From Posidonia oceanica (Eukaryota; Streptophyta; Magnoliopsida; Alismatales; Posidoniaceae): a stretch of DNA of 64,000 bases. The stretch covers positions 97,792,501 to 97,856,500 of the forward strand of contig JAZBRS010000020.1 in NCBI GenBank assembly GCA_037176725.1. Direction: 5' to 3'. A program made the position numbers and the translations under genes. The notes beneath the pieces are model-generated. The model did no database searches. It had not been told where the DNA came from and worked only from the letters and a program-made list of their open reading frames with translations. Shown here in pieces: positions 54,285 to 64,000 of this stretch. Numbering within the stretch: the first letter of the stretch is position 1; each line of letters opens with the position of its first letter.

Positions 54285-56020
54285 CAAAGAAATTATTCTA
54301 AAGAGGAGGTAAAATAATCTCATACAAAAAATAGATAGAACAACAAATAAATCATACTAGTCACTCTTGAGATTCACTGATTGCGACTCCTCCTCAGCGA
54401 ATAGGTAGCTTTCATGCCATCTGCAAGAAGATGAGCTTTGGCCACTCCATCAGTGTTCCTTGACTAGAGCAAGTGAAATCCCGATAGGAGGAAGAACGTA
54501 GAACAATGAGGCGACTAGGGCAAACGAGAAAAGTAAACTTGTTACTAGACGAGACGACTAGGGCAAGTGAGTAGAGAAGAAGCTTGATACGGAGAGGAGT
54601 CACCTGAACCACGACAGAGAACAGGCGAGGAGGAAGATCCCAGAAGACTAGGACAAGCGAGGACAGAGATGGAGACGAGGAGTTGTGATCCCAAAGGAAA
54701 ATCACCTGAGAACAGGATTTACTGTAGCCTCTCAAGTCATTCTACGGTTACGATTTTTTACAGGAGGTGATATAATTTTATACTCAATCTGTCATTCCTT
54801 TGCCTCTCTTTTCCGCTGAACGAATCAAACCCTGTATGATTATTAAGAAAAGGAATTTTTGTATTATTACGAAGAAAAGCAATCTAGTCCGGTATTCTAC
54901 TACGTAATTCTTGTCAGTTGTTCTGTCTACATTCTCACCTACTGCCGATAGCTCTCAGCGAAAGCTTCCAATCAAATCCTTTTTTATTCCAGGTCCTCAA
55001 AAAGTCAAACTAATGCAATGAGCCGTCCAAATAACATGCTCCAATTAAAATAGACGCCAAAGCACATCATTGCTGCTCTAATGAATTGGCATGCGGCCGG
55101 ACTTATTTGTAAGTGGCAATCATATGCAACGACGGCAATCAGGATACGCAATGAGTTTAAATATACTACGATATAAAGAATAAAAAACTTCGATAATGAA
55201 AAGAAACTTGACTTATGTTTCCATCCCAATTTCCTTAGTAATATCCCACAAGATAGAAGTGGATTGGCACCTCGCCAGGAAGCTACCGCTGCGAAGCCGA
55301 TCACGTTCTACTGAAGTTGCCGAATCTACGAGCTATTTGCCAATGGAGCACAGCGAGCACCCAAGGAGGAATGGGTCTTCTTCATCTTCCGTCGTGTATG
55401 GTTATGATGGCAAAGATAAGCAGTAGGTAAAGTATCGATATTGACGAAAGGAGGCAGTAGGTAATCAAAATAATTGATGGCAAATATGAAAAATAACGTT
55501 TAAGTAATTTTGTAAATGTCAGAAAAATATGAAGGCATACACGTCAATTCAAGCGCAGAATCATTGTAGAATCCCAAAATCTAACTTTCCTTGGATTCTC
55601 AGATTTCAAGCAATTACATACAATTACATTGTTTCAATTCTCCAAGATTTTGCCCAAGCTCTGTCACGTCATGGGCCATTTGGGATGGGCTACAGGGATT
55701 CCAAGATTCTACACAGAAACAAGCACGCATGATCCGAAACAAACGCTACCTAAGACATCAACCCTGAAAATCAACTAAGACTCTTCAAACCATTGAAAGG
55801 CCGAAGATTGTTATATGTCTTCTTTTCCTTTTGTTCAAAAGCCAAAATTTTCTTTTAAATTTAAGTTTGTGAAATTGGATTCCAAATGTAACTGAATTTG
55901 TTTGGTTCAGTTTATGATTGTGAAACAAAATATTGAATGAACTGAGTTTGTCAACTTCTGTTTGATTGTCCACATCTCATTATTTAATTCTATTATTTGT
56001 CTCATTATAACATTTTTATG
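54285..56020. other. No gene recognised; repeated GACTAGGGCAAG words
   Basis: At 54,463, 54,511, 54,565 and 54,648 the plus strand carries GACTAG(A/G)(G/A)CAA(G/A)(T/C)GA-like words, 48-83 bases apart. The rest of this 1.7 kb is AT-rich with no supported gene. At 55,737-55,750 the end CAAACGCTACC followed by TAA is a single Harbinger-type terminus with the same AGGTAGCGTTTG word as the MITE at 49,841, but its partner end was not found nearby. Confidence 0.4.
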
Positions 56021-56029
56021 TGAATGTTG

Positions 56030-56590
56030 TAGAGTCACAAAGATGCAAAGGGATTGAGAAACAAAGCTTTTTCACACTACAATAGTCTTGCCATAGTATT
56101 TGGTAAACATCGAGCAAATGGAAAAGAAGTTGAGGGAAGAGCTAAATAGAAAAGAAAATAATATCATGGAAGACTAAAGAGAGCCCAAATCCAATGGATG
56201 ATACATCATCTTCTACGGGAAATGTACAATGTGATGAAAGTAGTTCATGGCAACATAAAAGGAAGAGGCAAAGAAGTCGTGCAAACTCCTTTATTTCAGG
56301 ACTTCAAGGATTAGCAAACGCTTTGACAAAATATTTTGAGACAGTGAACTCTCAATTCACGCAAATTATTGAGTATATGTCTCATGATCAAGTTGGGAAA
56401 GATAAAAGGAAGAAGTTGTTTGAGGAGGAGGTTATGGAAATTCCAAAATATCTCACTTCGAGATGCATTGAAGGCTTTTTCAAAAGTAGTTAAATAACCA
56501 ATGGTTATGGATTTATTTTTTAGTCTAACTGATGAAGTTAGAAGAAAATGGGTTGAGATAATTTTAGATGGTGATGTTTAGCAAATCGGT
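56030..56590 (+). pseudogene. Myb/SANT-like (Harbinger-associated type) protein, degraded
   Basis: Plus-strand reading gives KDAKGLRNKAFSHYNSLAIV then FGKHRANGKEVEGRAK (the end of a Myb/SANT-like DNA-binding domain), a stop, and from 56,194 a frame of 99 residues with a KRKRQRSR basic stretch, FISGLQGLANALTKYFETVN and KDKRKKLFEEEVMEIPKYLT. After a shift near 56,455 it continues RDALKAFSKVVK-stop-PMVMDLFFSLTDEVRRKWVE. This layout is that of the plant 'L10-interacting MYB domain-containing' family, related to the second gene of PIF/Harbinger transposons. Stops and one shift make it a pseudogene. No nuclease gene is seen nearby. Confidence 0.7.
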
Positions 56591-58020
56591 GATAGACAAT
56601 GAATTAAGTGATGGTTTGTTGTTATTATTTTACTTTATTAGAACTTTATTTTTGTTGTCTAAGTTGTTATATTTTTGTTGATGTATTGCTACCACTTTTG
56701 TTATATTACCAGATACCTAAATTTTCTTATGTTGAGATATCCTCCTTTGTATGGATAGTGGTTCTATTTATAATTTTTCTGTTAGGTGTAAATAAATGAG
56801 ATTCTTAAAATATTTTTACAAGTTTATGAAAGATATTTGCTGTTTAATTAACAAAGATGTGTAAAATATACTTTATAAATTCAATTTTACATTACACAAT
56901 TATGTATTTCTCAAACAATGTAATACATTCCTTGGAATTTGATTATATTTCAATTCTAGTATGTTACCAAACATGGGGTTAGAATTACATGAGATTTGAC
57001 TCTTGTAATTATATTCCTTGGAATTTGATTACAAGGATTACGGCCAACAAAACATGGAAGATAATCGCAATCTATAGCTTAACTTAATTATTTTGTCTTG
57101 GAAGGAAATCACCAAGCGCATGGCTATTGCTAGCTCAATTACGTAACTTCGACATTTCATCTAGCTATGTAATATGAAATGTTTGTGATTTTACTATATC
57201 ATACTATTGCATTGTTTTCAAAATGTTTATTGATTCATGGGAGATGGTGCACCTAGATCGTCACACAAATCGTTGAGGCCATTTCTAGGGTTTCATCAAT
57301 GTACCAAGGGGCAAGGGGTCAACCTTGTGATTTGAATTTCTCGATTTCCAAGGTTTCATCGAGATTTTATGCCATTCATTGGGCCACTGAGAAACACTAA
57401 AAATTAATTTTGTAAATACTTCAAGAATGCCTAAAAGTTTTCGTCATGAATTGTAATCATCTGCTTGCTTGATGTGTAGGCCCTAATTTTTCATGAGAAT
57501 CACAAATCCCCTTGTGAGCACTATTTAATCATCGATATGATTAAGAAGCTCGATCAAGTCGAATTACAATAGTTGGAATACCTTGATTGTTGCCCTAAAT
57601 TGGTCTCTTTGGAAGGAAATGATTCCAAAAATCTTTAATAGTACGTCTTCTTTTAAGCGAAGTGTTTCTAAATTTTTCGTTAGATTGATCATCCATCCGA
57701 CAGAATTAAAAAGACTGACAATAACTTGGAGCTCTAACTAAGAAAACCCTTTAACAGCATGGACGAAATGAAGAGGTTCTGATTTGTCCCATCTTAATTT
57801 TGTCATGGATCAAACCTTTTGATCTAACCTGTTTGCTTTATGTGTTCGTTTCTTTTCATGTGTTTTGACATCTTTCTTAACTAAACCTCATTTAAACTCT
57901 TGTTCCTGCTTTATGTGTATTATCATTTTCATAAAAAGACATTTCTTTGTGAGGTATCACTTTGATATAAAAAAAAAAGTACTTCTAGGTATGGCCTTAT
58001 TTTAAATAGCGACCTAATCA
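56591..58020. other. AT-rich region, no gene recognised
   Basis: Contains TTACCAAACATGG (56,963-56,975) and GGCCAACAAAACATGG (57,042-57,057), which resemble Harbinger-type termini, and the repeated word TTCCTTGGAATTTGATTA (56,931 and 57,018). No coding region is supported. Confidence 0.4.
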
Positions 58021-58021
58021 A

Positions 58022-58688
58022 GTGCAGCCTGACCAAAGCTAATAAATATCCATTTTAAACAATGATTATAGAAAGATGTGCTTGCATAAATCTTTCCCAT
58101 CAAGGTCACCTTGATCAACCAGTCATTCTTACTAACATAATTCAACAAAACTCGATGCTTCTAAATAAGATATTTTTGCTTCCAAGGGAGAAGAGATTGA
58201 CACTCAAAAGTTCTTTTAGCCTTTCTTTAGATCCAAAATTAATCATATATAAAATAAACTTAGAATAGAAATTACTACTTTGTTTGATTGTGTAAAAATC
58301 AAAATAAATATAGAATAGTATCTTCGATTGAAGTCAAAATCACCGACGACATTCATAAATTCAAAAGAGATCGACATGAGCAATTGGTCGAGAACTGTTT
58401 CTCTACACATTACTAGAAAGTAGCAATATTTGAAGGTCACTCATTGCTTGAGGGGGGATGTAGAAAGAAAAAACTATCAAAATGGCAAAAGTGATCTAAT
58501 TACCTAACAAGTATCTAGGTTAATTGGTATACATTGAGAAATTGAATTATCTTACAATTATTTAAAATTGTGTTGGAACGTCATATTTGTAATTTTAGAG
58601 GATCTCCTAATATTCGGATTTTGTAATATGCTTTGATTAGATTAAATATTACATTGACTTCCACACAATGCCTTTTCCAGTAAAGGAC
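58022..58688. repeat. Tandem segmental duplication, unit 1
   Basis: Starts GTGCAGCCTGACCAAAGCTA and ends TTCCAGTAAAGGA. It matches unit 2 (58,694-60,041) in two blocks: 58,022-58,270 with 58,694-58,943, and 58,318-58,688 with 59,680-60,041. Confidence 0.85.
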
Positions 58689-58693
58689 CATAG

Positions 58694-60041
58694 GTGCAGC
58701 CTAACCGTAATAAATATCCATTTTAAATAATGATAATAGAAAAATGTGCTTGCATAAATCTTTACCATCAAGGTCATTGACCAGCCAGTCATTCTTATTA
58801 ACATAATGGAACAATACTCAATACTTCTAAATAAGATATTTCTACTTCCAAGCCAAAAGAGATTGATACTTCTAAATTCTTTTAGCCTTTCTTTAGATCC
58901 AAAATGAGTCGTAAAATAAACTTAGAATAGGAATTACTTTTTTTAGATATATATTTTGATAATCAAGATAATTATTATTAATTTACATATTTTTCACTTA
59001 TTTTAACACTTTTTCTATTTTTCAATCAAATCAGAATTTCTCTCTAGACACAGTTATTCACATGACTTTTAAGAAAATCATTTCCAAATAAAATAACAAT
59101 ATTATCAGAATACTAATACCACTTTTCATTTATTCATACTTTTCACTTATTACTAAAGAGGCGCTTAATTAATGCCTCCTCATGTAATTCACAAATATTG
59201 TCATGAGACAAGTGGCAGCATTCGATAAGAAAGCTGATGGATAAAGGAAAAGTTCTTGAATCTAAAGTATTATGTTTATCTCTTCGCCTAAGGTTGGAGA
59301 ATGTTTATCGGTTCCAGAATCTCAAGATGTTGACTAATATGAAAAGTGATGGGGAGATGTGCATTGATGGTGCTACCTCATCTCCTCCCCTCGTAATTAG
59401 TTAGAACTTGTTTTTGCTGATAGGGGGATAGAGTTGCCTAGTTGCCTTGTTCTTTTGGAACTCAAAAAACAAAGTTATGGAGTATTGACATTTGGTTAGG
59501 AACTGAGAGTAGTTGGCTAGATAAGAGAGATTTAAAAAGGTTGAATAACCTATAGGTGTTCACTTGCATAAAATAGGGGGTCGGTAAAGATTGACCAAGC
59601 TGTAGTGTCCTACTGATTTTGTTAATAGGTGCTCGTAACAATAAAAGAAATGTCTAATTGAGTATTTAATTGACCGAATATATCTTCAACTGAAGTCAAA
59701 ACACCAGCGATGACATTTAAAGATTCAAAAGAGATCAACATGAGCAATTGGTCGAAAACTGTTTATCTTCATATTACTGGAAAGTAGTAATATTTAAAGA
59801 TCACTTATTGGTTGAAGGAGGATTGTTTATCAAAATGACACAAGTGATATAATTACCTATCGAGTATCTAGGTTAATTGGTATACATTGAGAAATTGGAT
59901 TACCTTACAATTATTTAAAATTGTGTTGGAACGTCATATTTGTAATTTCGGAGGTTCTCCTAATAGTCAGATTTTGCAATATGCTTTGATTAGATTAAAT
60001 ATTACATTGACTTCCCCACGGTGCCATTTCCAGTCAAAGAG
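58694..60041. repeat. Tandem segmental duplication, unit 2, with 0.7-kb insertion
   Basis: Same order as unit 1 but split by about 735 bp (58,944-59,679) that unit 1 lacks. The inserted piece includes TCTTCGCCTAAGGTTGGAGA and AGTGATGGGGAGATG and has no recognised gene or terminal repeats. Long runs such as 'GAGCAATTGGTCGA' and 'TCTAGGTTAATTGGTATACA' are shared between units. Confidence 0.85.
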
Positions 60042-60904
60042 ATTCCCTTTACACGTACAAAAAGTATGATGGAAATTTTCAGCTCGGAAGGCAAAAAGTG
60101 AGAGAAAATCATATAAGAGAGAGACATAAATATTTGTGTATTTTTTTCTCTGCAAGCTTATTTGTTTGTTGATAGACATAATTCTATGGGTGTCGGCTTG
60201 TCATATCCACGACTGAGTTTATAAATGATTATTTACGTGTTCCACAAATACCATGTTGCAAGAGAAATTCCACTATTAACATTCGAACAAATCACTCACA
60301 AATGTCATTTTAATTTTATTTCAAATCACACATCCAAAAAACACCAGTGGTGCAATCAGAGAAGTGGCAGATGGCTATACTAGAGCGGAGATAAATGAAT
60401 ATTTTTTTCTATAGTATGACGACTTTATTAGAAGACTGAGATGATAATTTTAAGTAACAGGTCAGATGTATATAAGCAAATATGTACGATCCAGCCACAT
60501 ACATAGAGCACGATACGCAATTGCTTGCGAAGGCTGTGTCTGGAATATTTCCTAGCAACAAGCCCTGTATTATCATGAACAATAACAGTATGCTGGGGGA
60601 AACTTTTCGCTACTACGTTGTTTTTTTTTTTTTTTTTTGTTTGCAAACGACAAGCAGTACTACGTTGTTATTTTTTTGTTTACTTGATAATGGTACGTAT
60701 ACTTAAATCCGTTTACCAGAAGATTCCTCCATCAAATCAATGCTGCCTCTTGTTCTTGTTTATTATGAGTCGTACATTACCAACTCCGTTGCGCCTGCTA
60801 CAAATCGTATCTATCAAAATGCTTTCCTCTGAAAAAATAAAAAAAGATGGTAATGCGTGACACGACACGATACAGGTTTTTTGGAAATTAAGATACCCCA
60901 CGTC
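60042..60904. promoter_or_regulatory. Upstream region of the peroxidase gene
   Basis: 860 bp without a gene. A T18 run lies at 60,621-60,638. The remainder is AT-rich, with CACGACACG near 60,862 and no confident factor site. Confidence 0.4.
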
Positions 60905-60912
60905 TATAAATA
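60905..60912 (+). promoter_or_regulatory. TATA box of the peroxidase gene
   Basis: TATAAATA, 87 bases before the start codon. Transcription would start near 60,935-60,945, leaving a 5' leader of roughly 50 bases. Confidence 0.8.
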
Positions 60913-60917
60913 CCAAG

Positions 60918-60933
60918 CAAAGCGATTGCTTTG
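60918..60933 (+). other. Perfect 6-bp hairpin next to the predicted start of transcription
   Basis: CAAAGC-GATT-GCTTTG lies five bases after the TATA box. Confidence 0.7.
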
Positions 60934-60991
60934 ATAGAAACTCAAGGAGCATTGCAATAGAGTGATCATCAAGCTAGCTTTTAAGGGAGAG

Positions 60992-63515
60992 ATGGGTCCA
61001 AGAGGAAAGGCGTTACTGGCTCTTCTGTTGTGTACGTGCTTGTTTGTGGAGTTAAATGCTCAACTTGAGGTAGGCTATTACAAGAAGAAGTGTCCCAAAG
61101 CTGAGTACATTGTGAGAAAGGTTGTCAAGAAGGCACTCGAGTATGACAATGGTTTAGGTGCTACTTTTGTGAGGATGCAATTCCATGACTGCTTTGTTAG
61201 GGTAAGTTTTTATGCAATGGACTTTTCTTGTTTTTTTCTCTAAGGGAGCGTGAATGGTGTGGAAATAGAAGGAAAATATATCCCATGGTCCAAGGAAATC
61301 TATTTTTTATTGAAATCATAGGATTTTATTTTAATAATTATCAATTTTCTAGTGTTTGTGCAAGTTATGAAAAAAGATTTCTTTCCAAGGGATACACAAA
61401 CACTAGGAAAATCTTTGGTAAAAGAAAAAACTTTTAGTTTTTTTAATTCAAAAGTTCTGCATCTATTAAGATTCAAATTTGCAATCTTGTTTCTAAGTAA
61501 TAGTCACGTGCTGAATGAGTTACGTTTTGTTTGGTAAAAAAAATTTATGTAAAGTTATTATCACTAGCTGCTGTAGCATAGGTGGTGATCTGTGCAGTGG
61601 ATTCGTAATCCTATGAATTCGAACTCAGGTAAACATAGTGGAGGCAAATGCTTTAATCAATAATTTTTTTGACCATATATATCACATTCTTAGCTAACAT
61701 CCCATATCATTACTTCTAGGGTTGTGATGCATCCATCCTCCTTGATTCTACTCCAACAAACACAGCAGAAAAGGACTCCCCCATCAACAACCCAAGTATT
61801 GAAGGTTATGACGTGATCGACAAAATCAAGTCCAAAATTGAAGCCAAATGCAAAGGAGTAGTTTCATGTGCTGATATAATCACGTTTGCTACAAGAGAAA
61901 GTGTTTATCTGGTGCGTGGACTAGACTAGTTATTATATATATATATATACACACACACACATATATATATACATACATATATAACCATTGGATTTCTTAA
62001 TCTATGATCTAATTTAATAAACTATTAAAAAAATTGTGGTGACCATATCAATCCAAATATTCACCTCCAACCACTCTCCTCCCACGTGGTCTCCCTTATC
62101 CCACCTCCAACCAACCTCCCCACGTAGTCCCTCTTACTCTAAAATTCAGTGTCTATATAAAATTTTAGTGCCTGCATATATTCAAATATCTTATATTAAA
62201 ATTCAGTATCCGTATAAAAATTCAATATCTGCACAAAATTTCAGTGTTTGCATATATCCAATATTTTCTACTAAAATTCAGTATCCGTACAAAAATTCAG
62301 TGTCTACACAAAATTTCAGTGTATGCACAAAATTTCAGTGTTTGCATATATCCAATATTTTCTACTAAAATTCAGTATCCGTAAAAAAATTCAGTGTCTG
62401 CACTTTTTTAAAAAAAGTTCATGGCTCTCTCTCCCAATTTTTCAAAAAAAAAAACTAATGTTTATTGATAATGTGTTCACACTTAAAGAATAATTATGTT
62501 CACGCCAATAATTGTGTTCACACTTAAAGAATAATTGTATTTACAACTATAGAATCATTGTATTCATACTAGTAATGACCATAGAGTTAAGATCACTACT
62601 TCATATAAACACCACATCTAGTTGCCTTCAATATAAATCCAACAGAATACTACATTACAAGATCTTTATCAAATGTTCAAATATACTTGTCCTTAAATTA
62701 CAAGAATGTTCTCATCTGAACATTTTCCTACACACATACATATATATATATATATATACATATATATATAAATTCACGTGAATTGGTTTTTCGATCCCAA
62801 ACTAGCTAGACCTGTCAATAATACATTGCTATCTTCCTTGTCGACCATATGTGTAGGCTGGTGGACTATTCTATGAAGTTCCTTCAGGAAGAAAAGATGG
62901 AAAGGTATCGAAGGCATCAGAAACTTTCGAGAACCTACCTCCTCCAACCCTAAACCTATCCAACCTGACAAGTTCTTTTACCAAGAAGGGGTTGACACAA
63001 GAAGATTTGATCATACTCTCAGGTGATGATTAAGTATGATTGCATGTCCATCTCTCTAAGACAATATGGATTCCCTAGTTCTATGTTGTTGGCTTAATTT
63101 GTTCCATCCAACAGGGGCACACACATTTGGGAAGTCGAACTGCACTGCCTTCGCAAGTAGACTGCACAACTTCAGCGAAGAGGTGAAGACGGACCCCAGC
63201 CTGGACCCTTCGTTCGCCAAGAAGCTTAAGAAGGTTTGTCCCGCCGGCGCGACGACAACAACCAAGTTAGACCACATCACGCCGGACAAGTTCGATTCCC
63301 AGTACTACAAGAACATCCTGTCCCACCGCGTCCTCTTCACGTCCGATCAGACGTTGCTGTCGACAAGCAAAGCAGCCAAGCAAGTGGAGAAGTACGCCAG
63401 CGACAACACGCTGTTCAACAAGGATTTCGCAGAAGCGATGGTGAAGATGAGCAAAATTGATGTGCTCACCGGGAAAGAAGGAGAAGTACGTCTCGATTGC
63501 AGGGTTGTCAACTGA
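60992..63515 (+). CDS. PRX: Class III (secretory) peroxidase
   Basis: It oxidises phenolic substrates with hydrogen peroxide in the cell wall or vacuole. Four exons (60,992-61,201, 61,720-61,911, 62,857-63,022, 63,115-63,515; 969 nt) give 322 residues, a usual length, with the classical three introns. The start ATG is the first in frame after the TATA box and opens a signal peptide (MGPRGKALLALLLCTCLFVE, cleavage likely after LNA). The mature part starts QLEVGYYKKKCP. The distal site R61-x-x-F-H65-D-C-F-V-R is intact, and the proximal haem ligand is H192 in LSGAHTFG (more often HTIG). All eight disulphide cysteines are present (C34, C67, C72, C114, C120, C199, C231, C318). The distal calcium site GCDASILLDS is kept. 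The protein ends CRVVN without a long vacuolar extension, so secretion to the wall is likelier. The exact orthologue is unknown. Confidence 0.96.
61932..61984. repeat. (TA)/(CA) microsatellite in peroxidase intron 2
   Basis: TA repeats, then (AC)n, then ATATATACATACATATATA. Confidence 0.9.
62130..62405. repeat. Intronic tandem repeat built of AAAATTCAGT words
   Basis: In peroxidase intron 2 the unit TCAGTGTTTGCATATATCCA with AATATTTTCTACTAAAATTC starts at 62,241 and again at 62,335 (94-base step). Within and around it, AAATT(C)CAGT(G/A)TC(T/C)GCAC-like words repeat every 16-25 bases. Confidence 0.8.
62472..62540. repeat. 41-bp intronic direct repeat
   Basis: GTGTTCACACTTAAAGAATA followed by ATT occurs at 62,473 and again at 62,514 in intron 2. 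Confidence 0.8.
62738..62771. repeat. (TA)n microsatellite in peroxidase intron 2
   Basis: ATACATATATATATATATATACATATATATATA, about 85 bp before exon 3. Confidence 0.9.
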
Positions 63516-63561
63516 GGGTTGCTGCATATCCCATCGATTGTAATTTTCTTGCGGTTTCATA

Positions 63562-63567
63562 AATAAA
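63562..63567 (+). terminator. Poly(A) signal of the peroxidase gene
   Basis: AATAAA, 47 bases after the stop codon, within ATAAATAAATTA. Confidence 0.7.
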
Positions 63568-64000
63568 TTACCATTTGGTTGCCTGCTCCAGTATTAACTT
63601 TAGGATCGTCTACGGAATTTTTTGTTTTGCCAATCACCCACCAAGCCAAAACCGACGTCTCACCTTTCTCGTTAAGATGGGATTCTATGGAGAAAGCTTT
63701 AGAAGAAAGGTCATTTTTAAATCCTAATTGGATATGGCAACAAAACCAATATCTGGGCACTCGAACATGGACATCGAATATCCTTGTTCCTTCTCTATCT
63801 ATCTACCCATATTAAGGGAACACCCCATCATTATGGAACCGCCTTTAAGATGGATCACCTAAAGTACCTAGCTATGCTCATCTATTAATTTCAAAAAAAA
63901 TAAAAACAAATCCTAGAAAGGATAAAATCAGTAATTACATGAACGTTATGGTCAAATAAAGACTTCAACCACTACAGAATGTTTGCATATATGTTAGAAG
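63568..64000. other. Downstream flank, no gene recognised
   Basis: 430 bp after the peroxidase. A 78-codon frame (63,579-63,815) and its minus-strand shadow show no domain. Confidence 0.5.

Noticed and set aside
60962..61243. Upstream non-ATG start of the peroxidase frame
   Set aside because: The extension begins at GTG and would bury the signal peptide; the ATG at 60,992 gives a normal signal sequence.

Overview
This window is nuclear DNA from a flowering plant. The signs are split genes with GT-AG introns, Ty3/gypsy and Ty1/copia LTR retrotransposons, a plant L1-type LINE with the plant-specific RNase H-like tail, a Tourist-type MITE, a FAR1/FHY3-type sequence and a plant class III peroxidase. 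I cannot name the species. Most of the window is nested, decayed transposons. Only two ordinary host genes are readable: a cytokinin-activating LOG gene on the minus strand (15.9-18.1 kb) and a secreted class III peroxidase on the plus strand (61.0-63.5 kb).

Layout. 0-6.5 kb: two different Tat/Ogre-like LTRs in direct orientation, each followed by a tRNA-Arg-type primer site; a short internal region with a polypurine tract lies between them. 6.5-14.4 kb: a minus-strand chromovirus (Ty3) with both LTRs, initiator-Met primer site, polypurine tract and broken gag, protease, RT, RNase H and integrase remnants. 14.4-15.6 kb: 3' end of a LINE with poly(A). 15.9-18.1 kb: LOG, six exons readable, normal last exon not found. 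18.1-23.7 kb: LOG upstream region, GGCCC-rich repeat, microsatellites and unexplained AT-rich DNA.

23.7-44.3 kb is a transposon nest. A plus-strand chromovirus-like element (about 24.3-38.5 kb) is split by a complete 8.1-kb non-autonomous LTR element (26,853-34,979) with a perfect 5-bp target duplication. Its 3' LTR is cut by a truncated copia element (38,459-41,604), which abuts another LTR fragment (41.6-44.3 kb). 44.3-49.8 kb: minus-strand Tat-like LTR material rich in tandem and low-complexity repeats.

49.8-60.9 kb: a 232-bp Tourist-like MITE, a degraded FAR1-like gene (minus), a degraded Myb/SANT-like gene of the Harbinger-associated type (plus), and a tandem segmental duplication that forms the far upstream region of the peroxidase. 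60.9-63.6 kb: the intact peroxidase with TATA box, four exons and poly(A) signal.

The two host genes have no evident joint function. The points most worth following are the shared LTR core with a second primer-site-like sequence, a gene-conversion-like tract between two LTRs, palindromic TTCGG-N4-CCGAA boxes found in unrelated LTR families, a four-hairpin micro-array at the left edge, and the transposon-associated loss of the LOG 3' end.
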